Source: Pseudoalteromonas sp. XMcav2-N (lineage in GTDB: Bacteria; Pseudomonadota; Gammaproteobacteria; Enterobacterales; Alteromonadaceae). From it: 64,000 bases of DNA. How positions within the stretch are numbered: the first letter of the stretch is position 1; every line of letters begins with the position of its first letter. Of the stretch, positions 26,355 through 36,218 are shown in pieces. Location of the stretch: positions 248,001 to 312,000 of the forward strand of contig NZ_JAMXSF010000002.1 of NCBI RefSeq assembly GCF_024124545.1. The letters are read 5' to 3'. The position numbers and the translations under genes are program-made. The notes beneath the pieces are model-generated. The model had not been told where the DNA came from, did no database searches, and was given only the letters and a program-made list of their open reading frames with translations.

Positions 26355-28526
26355 CTACTGAATAAGGCCCTTGTACTGACGTCGATACGCATGCAGCAGA
26401 GGTTCCGTGTAGCCATTTGGCTGTGCTTTACCTTGCAGTACCAGCGCCAGAGCCGCCGCAAAGGCCAAGTTGTCTTCGATGTTTTCGCCACTCATAGGCT
26501 GGTATTGCGCGTCATGATGATTTTGCTCATCGACGATTTTCGCCATACGCACAAAAGTGCGCTTAACCTGCTCCTCAGTGCATATGCCATGGTGCAGCCA
26601 GTTCGCAATGTGCTGGCTGGAGATACGCAAAGTTGCTCTGTCTTCCATCAGGCCAACATGATTGATATCGGGTACTTTCGAGCAACCAATGCCCTGATCT
26701 ATCCAGCGCACCACATAACCCAGAATTCCCTGAGCATTATTGTCCAGCTCGGCTTGGATATCTTCATCGCTAAGCTGTCGTGTGCCCAGTAACGGCGGTG
26801 TCAACAGGTCGTTAAGGCTTGCCATCTGCCGCTGGGCAATTTGCTGCTGCAATGTCGCCACTTCAACTTCGTGATAATGCATGGCATGCAAAGTGGCCGC
26901 GGTGGGAGAGGGCACCCAGGCGGTATTGGCACCCGACTTTGGATGCGCCAGCTTTTGCTCCATCATCAGCGCCATTTTATCCGGCATTGGCCACATGCCT
27001 TTGCCTATCTGCGCCTTACCCGCAAAGCCCGAAGCCAGACCTGTGTCTACATTACGATCCTCATACGCCGCAATCCAGGGCTGTGCTTTTATCTCGCCTT
27101 TGGGTAATACCGGGCCTGCCATCATAGACGTGTGGATCTCGTCACCGGTTCTGTCCAGGAACCCGGTATTAATGAACACCACGCGGGAGTGAGCCGCGTT
27201 GATACAGGCCTGTAAGTTTACAGATGTACGACGCTCTTCATCCATAATGCCCATTTTTAAGGTGTTTTCAGGTAATTTCAGCAACTGCTCTACTGCACTA
27301 AACAACTCGCCGGTAAAGGCCACTTCTTCCGGGCCATGCATTTTGGGTTTGACGATATTCACGCTCTGAGCAGTGGAGTTTTTAAGCACACCATCACCTT
27401 GCAGATCGTGCAGCGCGGCGGTTGCGGTGATCACCGCATCGACTATTCCTTCGAATACCTCTTCACCATGCTCATCCAAAATGGCGGGTGTGGTCATCAA
27501 ATGGCCAACATTACGCACAAACATCATAGCGCGGCCTTTGAGGCTCAGCGACTGGCCATCAGGTGTCAGGTAAGTTTTGTCGGCATTTAGTGAACGGGTT
27601 ACTGTCTTACCCGCTTTTTCAAACTGTTCTTCGAGTGTCCCCTGCATCAGACCCAGCCAGTTGCGGTAAACCAGTACTTTATCTTCGGCATCCACAGCTG
27701 CAACTGAGTCTTCACAATCCATAATGGTGGTCAGCGCGGATTCCAGGATAACGTCTTTGATCCCGGCCTTATCTGCCTGGCCGATCGGATCCTGAGGATC
27801 GATCAGGATTTCAAAATGCAGATCATGGTGTTTAAACAGTAACGCCGACGGGCTCTGCGGCTGCCCGTTATATCCGGCAAACTGCGCAGGATCCGCCAGT
27901 TTAACCTGACTAGAGTCGTTAAGCGTGATGACCAGCTCACCTTGTACCACCGCATAATTAGTACTTTCAATATGAGAGCCATGTGCCAGCGGCAAAATAC
28001 GGTCCAATAACTGGCGAGCATAGGCCATCACTTTAAAGCCCCGCACCGGGTTATACCCACTCGCGCGCTCCGCGCCGTCCTCTTCGGGCAATACATCTGT
28101 GCCATACAGCGCATCATAGAGTGAACCCCAGCGGGCATTGGCTGCGTTTAGCGCAAACCGCGCATTACTGACGGGCACTACCAATTGCGGACCTGCAATA
28201 CGTGCAATTTCAGGCTCAACCAGCTCGGTGGTGATAGGCTGCACAGCAACATCAGGCACCAAATAGCCAATTTCGGTCAAAAATGTCCGATACTTATCAG
28301 CATCCCAGCTCGGGTTAGCCAAATGGTAGTCATCAATTTGTTTCTGTAATAGATCGCGCTTGGCAAGCAACGCCCGGTTTTTGGGTGTGAGAGTGTGAAT
28401 AATAGTCGAAAAACCTGACCAGAAGTCATCTGCGTTAATTTGGGTGCCAGGCAGCAGCTCCTGATCGACAAAGTCAAACAGGCGGGTATCGATACGCAAT
28501 CCGGCCTGTAAAATGTGAGAACTCAT
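26355..28526 (-). CDS. glcB: Malate synthase G
   Basis: 723 residues, the same length as E. coli GlcB. Family landmarks: [18 protein letters not shown], the catalytic-loop stretch [18 protein letters not shown], and [19 protein letters not shown]. It condenses glyoxylate with acetyl-CoA to give malate, the second step of the glyoxylate shunt. It is transcribed divergently from aceA across 231 bp, so both are likely controlled from the same intergenic region during growth on acetate or fatty acids. Confidence 0.97.
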   Translation of the reverse strand: MSSHILQAGLRIDTRLFDFVDQELLPGTQINADDFWSGFSTIIHTLTPKNRALLAKRDLLQKQIDDYHLANPSWDADKYRTFLTEIGYLVPDVAVQPITTELVEPEIARIAGPQLVVPVSNARFALNAANARWGSLYDALYGTDVLPEEDGAERASGYNPVRGFKVMAYARQLLDRILPLAHGSHIESTNYAVVQGELVITLNDSSQVKLADPAQFAGYNGQPQSPSALLFKHHDLHFEILIDPQDPIGQADKAGIKDVILESALTTIMDCEDSVAAVDAEDKVLVYRNWLGLMQGTLEEQFEKAGKTVTRSLNADKTYLTPDGQSLSLKGRAMMFVRNVGHLMTTPAILDEHGEEVFEGIVDAVITATAALHDLQGDGVLKNSTAQSVNIVKPKMHGPEEVAFTGELFSAVEQLLKLPENTLKMGIMDEERRTSVNLQACINAAHSRVVFINTGFLDRTGDEIHTSMMAGPVLPKGEIKAQPWIAAYEDRNVDTGLASGFAGKAQIGKGMWPMPDKMALMMEQKLAHPKSGANTAWVPSPTAATLHAMHYHEVEVATLQQQIAQRQMASLNDLLTPPLLGTRQLSDEDIQAELDNNAQGILGYVVRWIDQGIGCSKVPDINHVGLMEDRATLRISSQHIANWLHHGICTEEQVKRTFVRMAKIVDEQNHHDAQYQPMSGENIEDNLAFAAALALVLQGKAQPNGYTEPLLHAYRRQYKGLIQ

Positions 28527-28757
28527 GTGAGTGATCCTTGATCGGGTTTGAACGGGTCACTTTAAAATAAGCCAATTTCACTAAAAACAAACCCTTTTAC
28601 CCATTCACAATAAATATACTGGCAATAACAACTATAAATTTAAAAAATTCAACTGGTCGGTCTAGTGTTTATTTAAGCGCCAGGCAGCACTCTCACACTC
28701 GCTCCTGGCAAACAAACATAAACCAGTTAGCTTAAACCCGTTCGAAGGAATTTTGTT
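28527..28757. promoter_or_regulatory. Divergent promoter region of glcB and aceA
   Basis: 231 bp, AT-rich in the middle (28565-28660). It must contain both promoters of the glyoxylate-shunt genes. A shared regulator site is likely but I cannot name one from the sequence. Confidence 0.5.
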
Positions 28758-30362
28758 ATGAGCAGTTATACCTCTCAAATTGATCGTTTTACTACATTGT
28801 GCCAGTCTCAGGGCGATACATGGCAGGGGATCAACCCCGAATTTGCAACCAGAATGCACTTACAAAACCGCTTTAAAACGGGCCTGGATATCGCTAAATA
28901 CACTGCAAAGGTAATGCGTGAAGATATGGCGGCTTATGATGCCGACAGCAGTCAGTATACGCAGTCACTGGGCTGCTGGCATGGCTTTACGGCTCAGCAA
29001 ATGATGATGGCCATCAAGCGCCACAACAAGACCACTAAGCGCTCTTACGTGTATCTGAGTGGTTGGATGGTTGCCGCGCTTCGCTCTGAATTTGGGCCAC
29101 TGCCAGATCAAAGTATGCACGAAAAAACCGCCGTGCCTAAGCTGATTGAAGAGATCTACACCTTCTTAAAACAGGCGGATGCGCGTGAACTCGATCACCT
29201 TTACAAGGCGCTGGATGAGGCCAAAGCGCAGGGCGGTGATATCCAGGCAATTACAGCACAGATAGACAGCTTCGAAACTCACGTAGTACCAATCATTGCT
29301 GACATCGATGCCGGTTTTGGTAACGAGGAAGCCACCTACCTGCTGGCAAAACAAATGATTGAAGCCGGTGCGTGTGCCATCCAGATTGAAAATCAGGTAT
29401 CGGATGCCAAGCAATGTGGCCACCAGGCCGGTAAAGTCACCGTACCTCATGAGGACTTTCTGGCGAAAATCAATGCAGTACGTTACGCATTCTTAGAGCT
29501 GGGTGTAGAAGATGGCATTATTGTCGCCCGAACAGATTCTCTGGGTGCCAGCCTGACGCAGAAAATCCCGGTCTCTAAAACACCTGGCGATTTGGCCAGC
29601 CAGTACAACGCGTTCCTCGACACCACAGTTATCTCTGGCGCTGCAGATCTGAACGAAGGTGACATGGTCATTAAACAAAATGGTGAGCTGTGCAAGCCAG
29701 TTCGCCTCGACAATGGCCTGTATCAGTTCAGAGAAGGCACTGAAAAAGACCGCGTTGTGCTTGATTGTGTCACCAGCTTGCAATCAGGCGCCGATCTGTT
29801 GTGGATTGAAACTGAAAAGCCCAATGTAGAGCAAATAGCAGAACTGGTAAACCGAGTCCGTGAGCAGGTGCCCAATGCCAAACTAGTCTACAACAACTCA
29901 CCGTCGTTTAACTGGACACTGAAGTTCCGTGAACAGGTTTACGCAGAGTGGCAGGCACAAGGCAAAGATCTTTCTGCGTACCCGGATCCAACTCAAGATC
30001 CAAAAGCGCTGATGTCTCCTGAGCTGGATCAATCGGAGCTGGCTGCAGAAGCCGATGCTAAGGTACGTACCTTCCAGCGTGACGGTGCCGCTCAGGCGGG
30101 TATTTTCCACCACCTGATCACCTTGCCGACATACCACACTGCCGCGCTGAGCACAGATATTTTGGCTGAAGGGTACTTTGGTGACCTGGGTATGCTTGCC
30201 TATGTACGTGACGTTCAGAGACAAGAAATTCGCCGCGAGCAGGCTTCTGTAAAACATCAGGACCTGGCTGGCTCAAACATTGGCGATACACATAAAGAGT
30301 ATTTCAGTGGTGAAAACGCACTGAAAGCAGGCGGTGAAGCCAACACCATGAACCAGTTTTAA
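28758..30362 (+). CDS. aceA: Isocitrate lyase (long type)
   Basis: 534 residues, the longer class of bacterial isocitrate lyase. The catalytic motif is KQCGHQAGKVTVP, with the active-site Cys, matching the K-[KQ]-C-G-H signature. Substrate-binding segments include PIIADIDAGFGN, IVARTDSLGA and YNNSPSFNW. It splits isocitrate into glyoxylate and succinate, feeding malate synthase G encoded divergently. A ribosome-binding site GAAGGAA precedes the ATG, and a terminator follows. Confidence 0.97.
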   Translation: MSSYTSQIDRFTTLCQSQGDTWQGINPEFATRMHLQNRFKTGLDIAKYTAKVMREDMAAYDADSSQYTQSLGCWHGFTAQQMMMAIKRHNKTTKRSYVYLSGWMVAALRSEFGPLPDQSMHEKTAVPKLIEEIYTFLKQADARELDHLYKALDEAKAQGGDIQAITAQIDSFETHVVPIIADIDAGFGNEEATYLLAKQMIEAGACAIQIENQVSDAKQCGHQAGKVTVPHEDFLAKINAVRYAFLELGVEDGIIVARTDSLGASLTQKIPVSKTPGDLASQYNAFLDTTVISGAADLNEGDMVIKQNGELCKPVRLDNGLYQFREGTEKDRVVLDCVTSLQSGADLLWIETEKPNVEQIAELVNRVREQVPNAKLVYNNSPSFNWTLKFREQVYAEWQAQGKDLSAYPDPTQDPKALMSPELDQSELAAEADAKVRTFQRDGAAQAGIFHHLITLPTYHTAALSTDILAEGYFGDLGMLAYVRDVQRQEIRREQASVKHQDLAGSNIGDTHKEYFSGENALKAGGEANTMNQF

Positions 30363-30389
30363 TTGTCATATAGTTCCTTAATCAAGCGA

Positions 30390-30408
30390 GGGCCTTCGGG
30401 CCCTTTTT
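30390..30408 (+). terminator. Terminator of aceA
   Basis: GGGCC-TTCG-GGCCC hairpin followed by five T, 28 bp after the stop codon. Confidence 0.88.
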
Positions 30409-30833
30409 AGATCAGATTTTTACTACCTCTAATTCCAGCACCATAACCACTGCCCGCACAACTCAACGACCTAACGGTTATTGTCGTTTGATTTGCCCCT
30501 GTGCATTTCAACCAGATAAGCACGGATCAGAATTTTACCCGCCCGTCTATACTCACCCGAATTACTGGATCAGGATTTTATTAGCTGGGGGACTTTCGAT
30601 GTCTGCCAGGGATAAGGACAGAAAAAGTGGGTAAAACCATTGTGTTTTGGCTCAAAAATCGAAAAAAGCCACCGATTTTTAGCTGAAAAATTCGACTAGT
30701 TGCAATAATAAATACGGCTCAGGCCACATTTTTACTAACTCTGATGGTTATAAATCAAAATTTTACTAAGTCCGCACACGGATAAAACAAAATTTTACTA
30801 ACTAGATAGCCAATAAATCATGATTTTACCAAC
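30409..30833 (+). repeat. Seven iteron-like 19-mers matching the origin iterons
   Basis: Copies at 30409-30427, 30524-30542, 30567-30585, 30722-30740, 30752-30770, 30784-30802 and 30815-30833 share the pattern (G/A)ATCA..ATTTTACTAAC, all on the plus strand. The last four are spaced 30, 32 and 31 bp, about three helical turns. The first three keep GATC (Dam site) while the last four lack it. A weaker inverted relative sits at 30628-30646. The same 19-mer type occurs four times in the origin at 43.07-43.45 kb. No gene is present in 30363-30923, so this is probably a distal binding locus for the initiator. Confidence 0.7.
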
Positions 30834-30841
30834 TCAGCGTA

Positions 30842-30860
30842 CTGTAAACCCCCTTTACAG
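30842..30860. promoter_or_regulatory. Perfect palindrome upstream of the histidine kinase
   Basis: CTGTAAA-CCCCC-TTTACAG, a perfect 7-bp inverted repeat centred about 73 bp before the kinase start. It is a probable regulator-binding site, possibly for autoregulation, but the binding protein is unknown. Confidence 0.5.
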
Positions 30861-30923
30861 ATCCATAATTGCACCACAATTATTGCATACTCTGAAAAAA
30901 GTCTTATGTACTACTAAGAAATT

Positions 30924-33017
30924 ATGAAAAAAATACTGCTTCAATCTGCTTTTGCGTTACTCAGTATAGTCACAGTTAATGCACAGGCAACCGGCTCTAC
31001 TTTAACTCTGCAAGAGATAAAAAAGCTCGAGCTGTCGGGCAATTATGAGCAGGCACTCAGTAGTTTGACCCCATTTTACATCCATACTGATGCAAAAAAG
31101 CAATTAAAGGCGCGCTTTGTTGAAGCACAAATCTATCGCAAGCAGGGCAATCATCAGCAAGCGATTGATGCGTTAGACAAATTACCCAAGCAATTTCAGC
31201 TGGATGTCGACAGCCAGTTTCAGCTTTATAAGGAGCTGGGGATTAATTACCGACGTATGGGCAAGCTGGATGATGCAGAAAGTAACTACAAGCAAGCTTT
31301 AGAAACAGCTAAATCAATGAATAATAAGGACTTGATAGGTCAAAGTTATTCTAATCTCGGAACCTTGTATGACTACAAGAATGAAATGGCGATGGCGATG
31401 CAGTTTCAGCTTAAAGCCAGAGATGCGCTAAAAGACAGTCAGCTTCACGGGGTGGTGGCAAACAACTTTTATAACCTGGGCGATATGGCAATGCGCTTTA
31501 ACGACCTGGAGCAAGCCGAGTTCTTTTTTACTAAAGCCTTGGTAGCAGACAAGAAATCGGGTGATCTAAGTAATATTGCCGGCACGGCGCTGAGACTGGC
31601 TCAGGTCACATTTAAGCGCAAAAACTACTTGCTGGCCGTAGAAAAAACCACAGAAGCCATTGAGCTGCTTGAGCAAATTCCGGCCAATGTCAGCCTGGCG
31701 CGTGCCCATAAACTAATCAGCCAGGCCTATCTCAAGCTGGAAAAAGGAGCCAAGGCTGAAGAGCATGCTAAGTTATCGATGCATTACGCCGCGCAAAGTG
31801 ATAACCAGATACAGCGTTTCTATGCCCACGTCATTATGGCCCGTGCCTATTTATATCAGCATAAACCAGAACTGGCCCAGCCCCACTACGAGTGGCTGAC
31901 ACATTTTATGGATGTAGAAAATGAGAACTCTCATATGTCTCAGGTTTACTATAACCTCAAGGCCAAATACGATTTTCAGCAAGGCAACCATCAGGAGGCG
32001 TATGAAGCCCTAAGCCAGGCAAATACCTTTTTTGCCCAGAATATAGAAAAGGCCAACTCAGAGCAGGCACTGACTCACAAACGCACCATAGATACCGTTA
32101 TGCAACAGCAACGCTTAGATGACTCAGAGCATCATCGTAAGCTTACAGAAAGTCAGTTGCGCAATGCACAACTGATGCAGCGCATGTGGCTGTTTGTTGC
32201 CCTGACCTGTCTGTTATTGGGTATTTTGATCACCTATATTTTATTCAGCAAAAACCGTACGACGCGCCTGAGAGCCAACCTTTACCAGCAAAACCTTAAA
32301 CAAAAAGATCAAATGCTGGCAGATATTTCTCATGAGCTGAGAACGCCGCTGAGCGTGCTTAAGTTACACATAGAGGCACTGGAATATAATCTGCTGGAAG
32401 ACGACACTCTGGCATACAGCAAGATCAATGAAAAAATATCCCAGCTAAACCATCTGATCTCAGACGTTTATCAACTCTCGCAGGCTGATAACCAGGCAAT
32501 GGTGATCAATAATCAACCCTACTGTACCCGTACACTCGCAGACAGTTATTGCTACGACATCAAGCGAATGGTGCAAAGCAATGACCTGCACTTTAGCGCC
32601 GATGTTTCAATTCCTACTAATGCCAGTGTGTTGATAGACAAACCTAAGCTGGACAGGGTAATAGATAACCTGGCAAAAAACGCCTGCCTGTACACCGATA
32701 AACCGGGTCAGGTACGTCTGAAAATCCGGCAAAACTGTGAGGGACTGATCATTCAATTGGAGGATTCATCACCGGGCGTGTCTGACACTGAAAAGCCGCG
32801 CTTATTTGAGCGTTTATACCGGGTAGAAAGCTCGCGCAGTCGAGCAACCGGAGGATCAGGTCTGGGGTTGTCCTTATGTAAAAGCCTGGTGGAGTCCATG
32901 TCAGGTGACATTGAATTAAGAGATAGCAGACTAGGGGGGCTCTCTGTGCGGGTTACATTATATGCGGCCTCAGCCACACCTAAAGTAAAAGTGCCACAGA
33001 CCGCATCACAGATTTAG
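30924..33017 (+). CDS. TPR sensor histidine kinase (BaeS-like catalytic part)
   Basis: 697 residues. Signal peptide (ends NAQATG), then about 370 residues of TPR-type helices (YRRMGKLDDAESNYKQALETA) in the periplasm, one membrane helix (MWLFVALTCLLLGILITYIL, about residue 420), a HisKA domain with phospho-acceptor SHELRTPL, and an HATPase with N box NLAKNACLYTD, SSPGVSD and GGSGLGLSL. The catalytic end is close to BaeS (LFERLYRVESSRSRATGGSG). No regulator gene is adjacent. The BaeR-like regulator at 36219 is the obvious candidate partner, which is inference. Iteron-like repeats and a palindrome lie upstream. Confidence 0.9.
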   Translation: MKKILLQSAFALLSIVTVNAQATGSTLTLQEIKKLELSGNYEQALSSLTPFYIHTDAKKQLKARFVEAQIYRKQGNHQQAIDALDKLPKQFQLDVDSQFQLYKELGINYRRMGKLDDAESNYKQALETAKSMNNKDLIGQSYSNLGTLYDYKNEMAMAMQFQLKARDALKDSQLHGVVANNFYNLGDMAMRFNDLEQAEFFFTKALVADKKSGDLSNIAGTALRLAQVTFKRKNYLLAVEKTTEAIELLEQIPANVSLARAHKLISQAYLKLEKGAKAEEHAKLSMHYAAQSDNQIQRFYAHVIMARAYLYQHKPELAQPHYEWLTHFMDVENENSHMSQVYYNLKAKYDFQQGNHQEAYEALSQANTFFAQNIEKANSEQALTHKRTIDTVMQQQRLDDSEHHRKLTESQLRNAQLMQRMWLFVALTCLLLGILITYILFSKNRTTRLRANLYQQNLKQKDQMLADISHELRTPLSVLKLHIEALEYNLLEDDTLAYSKINEKISQLNHLISDVYQLSQADNQAMVINNQPYCTRTLADSYCYDIKRMVQSNDLHFSADVSIPTNASVLIDKPKLDRVIDNLAKNACLYTDKPGQVRLKIRQNCEGLIIQLEDSSPGVSDTEKPRLFERLYRVESSRSRATGGSGLGLSLCKSLVESMSGDIELRDSRLGGLSVRVTLYAASATPKVKVPQTASQI

Positions 33018-33024
33018 TACTCAA

Positions 33025-33054
33025 AATGCCTGACATTATTTCAGGCATTTTTTT
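33025..33054 (+). terminator. Terminator of the histidine kinase gene
   Basis: Stem AATGCCTGA (33025-33033) / TCAGGCATT (33041-33049) with a 7-base loop, followed by a T-run. Confidence 0.88.
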
Positions 33055-33314
33055 AGCGCTTTATTTAATCATACTTATCGTTCTTTTTTAAAACAGGTAA
33101 GATTAAAAAACATTCGCTTGGTACTAAAGTCTGACAATATCAAACCATCCGTATATTAACTTTTTCGTATCGCTAAACCCGCTATCGCTTCACAGATCCG
33201 ACCTCAATAAAAATCATCCCATAACTGATCCGATCAGGTGTCACAAGGGTGCTCCTCCATTTTCTTTCCACAATGATTGGTTTTAATAAGCAATATACAC
33301 GGGAGGAATGGTCT

Positions 33315-33794
33315 ATGACACAGCGAACTATGAAACACAATGAATGGGTAAAAATTGTTGAATCCAGACATCGTCAGAAAAAGCAAAATACGACAGTAAA
33401 AACCACTTTACCAATCTGGTCTATGTTGTTGGGCGGCTTTATCATACTTTCAGCTGCATGGACCTACTTTGTTGATAGCTCATCTGAAGACATTCAGATC
33501 GCAGCAATTGATTCAAGTGCTCAAAAACGCATTACACGCTACTTTTCTAAGCAGTTCATGATGGGCAGCTGGAAGTTTAATAATATTGATTTTAAAAGCG
33601 GCGAGCTCAATGTGTTTATTCAGATCCCGACCAAATTGGCAATGTCTGAAAGCGAAGTGAAAGAGTATATTCGTAATTCTCTGTGCCCGGCAGCCAACAG
33701 TCGTGTTTGGCAAGATGTACAAAATAACGACATGTATATTTACCTGTATACAGACATGCCACGCAGAGGCAAGTACGCCTTGTGTAATAGCTGA
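33315..33794 (+). CDS. Single-pass membrane protein, unknown function
   Basis: 159 residues from the ATG at 33315, chosen because GGGAGGA stands at proper distance; the open frame begins 22 codons earlier. A short charged cytoplasmic segment is followed by one membrane helix (LPIWSMLLGGFIILSAAWTYFV) and a roughly 110-residue domain outside, with two Cys. No family recognised. A strong terminator follows. Confidence 0.7.
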   Translation: MTQRTMKHNEWVKIVESRHRQKKQNTTVKTTLPIWSMLLGGFIILSAAWTYFVDSSSEDIQIAAIDSSAQKRITRYFSKQFMMGSWKFNNIDFKSGELNVFIQIPTKLAMSESEVKEYIRNSLCPAANSRVWQDVQNNDMYIYLYTDMPRRGKYALCNS

Positions 33795-33811
33795 TCATAC
33801 CAAATGCGAAA

Positions 33812-33833
33812 AGGGCCTGAGGGCCCTTTTTTA
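33812..33833 (+). terminator. Terminator after the single-pass membrane protein gene
   Basis: AGGGCC-TGA-GGGCCCT hairpin with a T-run following, 18 bp after the stop codon. Confidence 0.85.
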
Positions 33834-33989
33834 TTATCTGCGACACGCTTATAACTCCCCCCCCTTTTAGCCACTGTACTATGAAAAATGATAACCTTTG
33901 TTGACTGGTGTATTATGAATTTACTTTCCAGCATACTCCCAGTTCTTATGAATTAAGGAAAATCAGTAATATAAAATGAGTGACCAACA

Positions 33990-34520
33990 ATGAAAATAAT
34001 AAAAATACTCTTAGTCATCGTGTTTGCCGCCACCCTAGGTATCATTTTCTTTCACCAAACGTTGATATCCTCAGTACTTTTGCCCCAATATATTAGCTGG
34101 GCTGAAGAAACTGATATACAAGGTCGTCAGATTGGCGAACCTTTAGATCAAAAGCACTTAGCAATTGCAAAAGAGATAGGCATACAATCTCCGGAAAAGG
34201 TGAGGATAGTCTATGTTGACGAAGTCCCTTTTCCTCATGACAACTTTGCCTTGAAAACGTTAGGCGAAGCACTTGGGTTTGTGGGAGAGGGCATTATCAA
34301 TAACGCGCAGGTAATTGGTTATTCCATCTACGTACGTCATGGCTTTGAACTCACAACACCTAAACTGGCACATGAACTTGTTCATGTCTTGCAGATTGAA
34401 CGCTCCAGTCTGCAGGCTATCGTGACACAACACTTTTCTGACCTGGCAGAATATGGCTATGATAACTCTCCATTGGAAGTAGAAGCTTTCAAGGCCAATG
34501 AAATTTACAAAGATCGTTAG
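33990..34520 (+). CDS. Membrane-anchored HExxH protein, putative metallopeptidase
   Basis: 176 residues. An N-terminal hydrophobic segment (ILLVIVFAATLGIIFF) acts as signal or anchor. The motif LAHELVHVLQIE (HExxH) is the zinc-binding signature of many metallopeptidases, and PLEVEAF about 40 residues downstream could give the third ligand Glu. The protein is small for a peptidase and resembles short DUF-type HExxH domains; catalytic activity is not proven. Two hairpins lie just downstream (34534-34566 with stem GAGTCGCAA, and 34583-34616 with stem CTGCAGGAA). Confidence 0.65.
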   Translation: MKIIKILLVIVFAATLGIIFFHQTLISSVLLPQYISWAEETDIQGRQIGEPLDQKHLAIAKEIGIQSPEKVRIVYVDEVPFPHDNFALKTLGEALGFVGEGIINNAQVIGYSIYVRHGFELTTPKLAHELVHVLQIERSSLQAIVTQHFSDLAEYGYDNSPLEVEAFKANEIYKDR

Positions 34521-34533
34521 ATCGCAAAGTACA

Positions 34534-34566
34534 GAGTCGCAAACTCAACAATGAGTATTGCGACTC
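34534..34566 (+). terminator. Hairpin downstream of the HExxH gene
   Basis: Perfect 9-bp stem GAGTCGCAA/TTGCGACTC, 13 bp after the stop codon. There is no T-run, so termination is uncertain. A second hairpin, CTGCAGGAA/TTCCTGCAG, follows at 34583-34616. Confidence 0.45.
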
Positions 34567-34641
34567 CACAAGGTATTACCTGCTGCAGGAAACAAGTACT
34601 CACACGCTTCCTGCAGACACATTCGCGTTAGAGGTTGTCCC

Positions 34642-36105
34642 TTACTCAAGTTCAAGTTTCGCTTTTTCCGTTAATTCACTCGGTAACTCGCGAGATACTG
34701 AGACGCCAAGTTCTTTAAACTCAGAGGCCTGTTTAATCAGGTTCCCTTTGCCGCTGTAGAGCTGTGCCATCGCTTTATCGTACCCTTCCCGAGCCTTATC
34801 CAGTTGTTTACCCACGCCTTCCAAACTATGTAAGAAGGCATTCAGCTTGCTGTAGAACTTTTCAGCACGCAGTGCCAGCTCTTTACTATGTTTACTTTGC
34901 TCTTCAAAACGCCACAACTGTTTCACGATATTCAGGCTGGTCAGCAGGGTAGTTGGCGTTGCAATCAACACCTTATTCTCGAGGGCGTATTGATATAAAT
35001 CGGGCGCATATTTAATGGCCTCAACAAATGCTGACTCCACCGGAATAAACATGATCACCACTTCGGGAGAGTTCAGCCCTGGTAGTCGCTCGTAAGATTT
35101 GTCTCCCAACTCTTTTACCCGTGCTTTTACTGCTTCAACGTGGGCGACGATGGCCTGATTTGCCTCGCTATCTTGCTCAGCATTGACATAGCGGGTATAA
35201 GCGTTCAAAGAGGTTTTCGCATCCACCACCAGGTGACGCGCTTGAGGCAGATACACAATGACATCGGGACGGTATTTACCTTCTTCGGTCGAAAAACTCA
35301 CCTCGCGCTGATAATCATTACCCGGACGTAAACCCGCACTGTCGAGCACATTTTCGAGCATCAGTTCACCCCAGTTACCCTGAGTTTTCTTCTGGCCCTG
35401 CAACGCGTTTGTCAGCTTATGCGCCTGCTCAGTGATAGCCTGGTTGTTGGCCTGCAAATGCAATAACTCGGTGCGCAGTGCGGCTCTTTGTTTGAGTTCT
35501 TCGCTGTGAATGGCTTCCATTTTATCCCGAAAGCCCTTTAGTTCGCCCTGAACGGGTTGTAACAGCTGAGAAATTTTATCCTGACTGTGACGAGCGAACT
35601 TTTCACTTTTGTCCTCAAAAATTTGTGTCGCCAGATTTTCAAACTCTTGCTTTAAAACGGCCTTTGACTGTTCAAGTTGAGCTAGTTGCGCATCAAAAGA
35701 CTGCTGCTTTTGTGCAAGGGTGGTTTTCACATCGGTCAGCTCCAACTCAAGGCGGTGAGCGTACGCTTGAGTATCCTGGGCCATATCTTCTGCTTTTTGC
35801 CAGCGATTCTGTAACTCACTACTTTGACGTTGCTTTTCATCCAGCCGAGCCTGCAACTGCTGACAATCACCATGTAGTTGCCAATGTTGGCTCTGTGCCT
35901 GTTTAAGCTCATCAGTTAATTGTGCAAGCTGACTCTGTAGCTGCTCATTTTGTAGCATCAACTGTTGTCTGGCAGTTTGGTTCTTTTGCCGAAACAAACT
36001 ATACAGGGGAGCAAAAACACATGAAGATAACACGGCGCCGGCACTGAGTAATGTCAAAATTTGAGCAGGAGAAAGGGTGGCTAAACTGGACCAAAACATA
36101 GGCAT
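34642..36105 (-). CDS. rmuC: RmuC-family DNA recombination protein
   Basis: 487 residues from the ATG at 36105; a start 11 codons upstream is possible. An N-terminal membrane segment is followed by a long coiled coil (Q/E/L-rich, residues about 40-200) and the RmuC nuclease-like domain with QGNWGELMLENVLDSAGL, YRPDVIVYLPQARHLVVDAKTSL and LIATPTTLL, where D.K resembles a PD-(D/E)xK active site. RmuC limits inversions at short inverted repeats and replication-linked rearrangement. It is a single gene with hairpins downstream. Confidence 0.92.
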   Translation of the reverse strand: MPMFWSSLATLSPAQILTLLSAGAVLSSCVFAPLYSLFRQKNQTARQQLMLQNEQLQSQLAQLTDELKQAQSQHWQLHGDCQQLQARLDEKQRQSSELQNRWQKAEDMAQDTQAYAHRLELELTDVKTTLAQKQQSFDAQLAQLEQSKAVLKQEFENLATQIFEDKSEKFARHSQDKISQLLQPVQGELKGFRDKMEAIHSEELKQRAALRTELLHLQANNQAITEQAHKLTNALQGQKKTQGNWGELMLENVLDSAGLRPGNDYQREVSFSTEEGKYRPDVIVYLPQARHLVVDAKTSLNAYTRYVNAEQDSEANQAIVAHVEAVKARVKELGDKSYERLPGLNSPEVVIMFIPVESAFVEAIKYAPDLYQYALENKVLIATPTTLLTSLNIVKQLWRFEEQSKHSKELALRAEKFYSKLNAFLHSLEGVGKQLDKAREGYDKAMAQLYSGKGNLIKQASEFKELGVSVSRELPSELTEKAKLELE

Positions 36106-36218
36106 TCTCTTGATGTAACTATGTTTAGATGATATCAACTACACAGCCTAAATGCCTATTATATTATGATTTTCTTGAAATTTGTTGCAGGAAGCTAGCG
36201 GCGCATCAGCGCCGTCAT

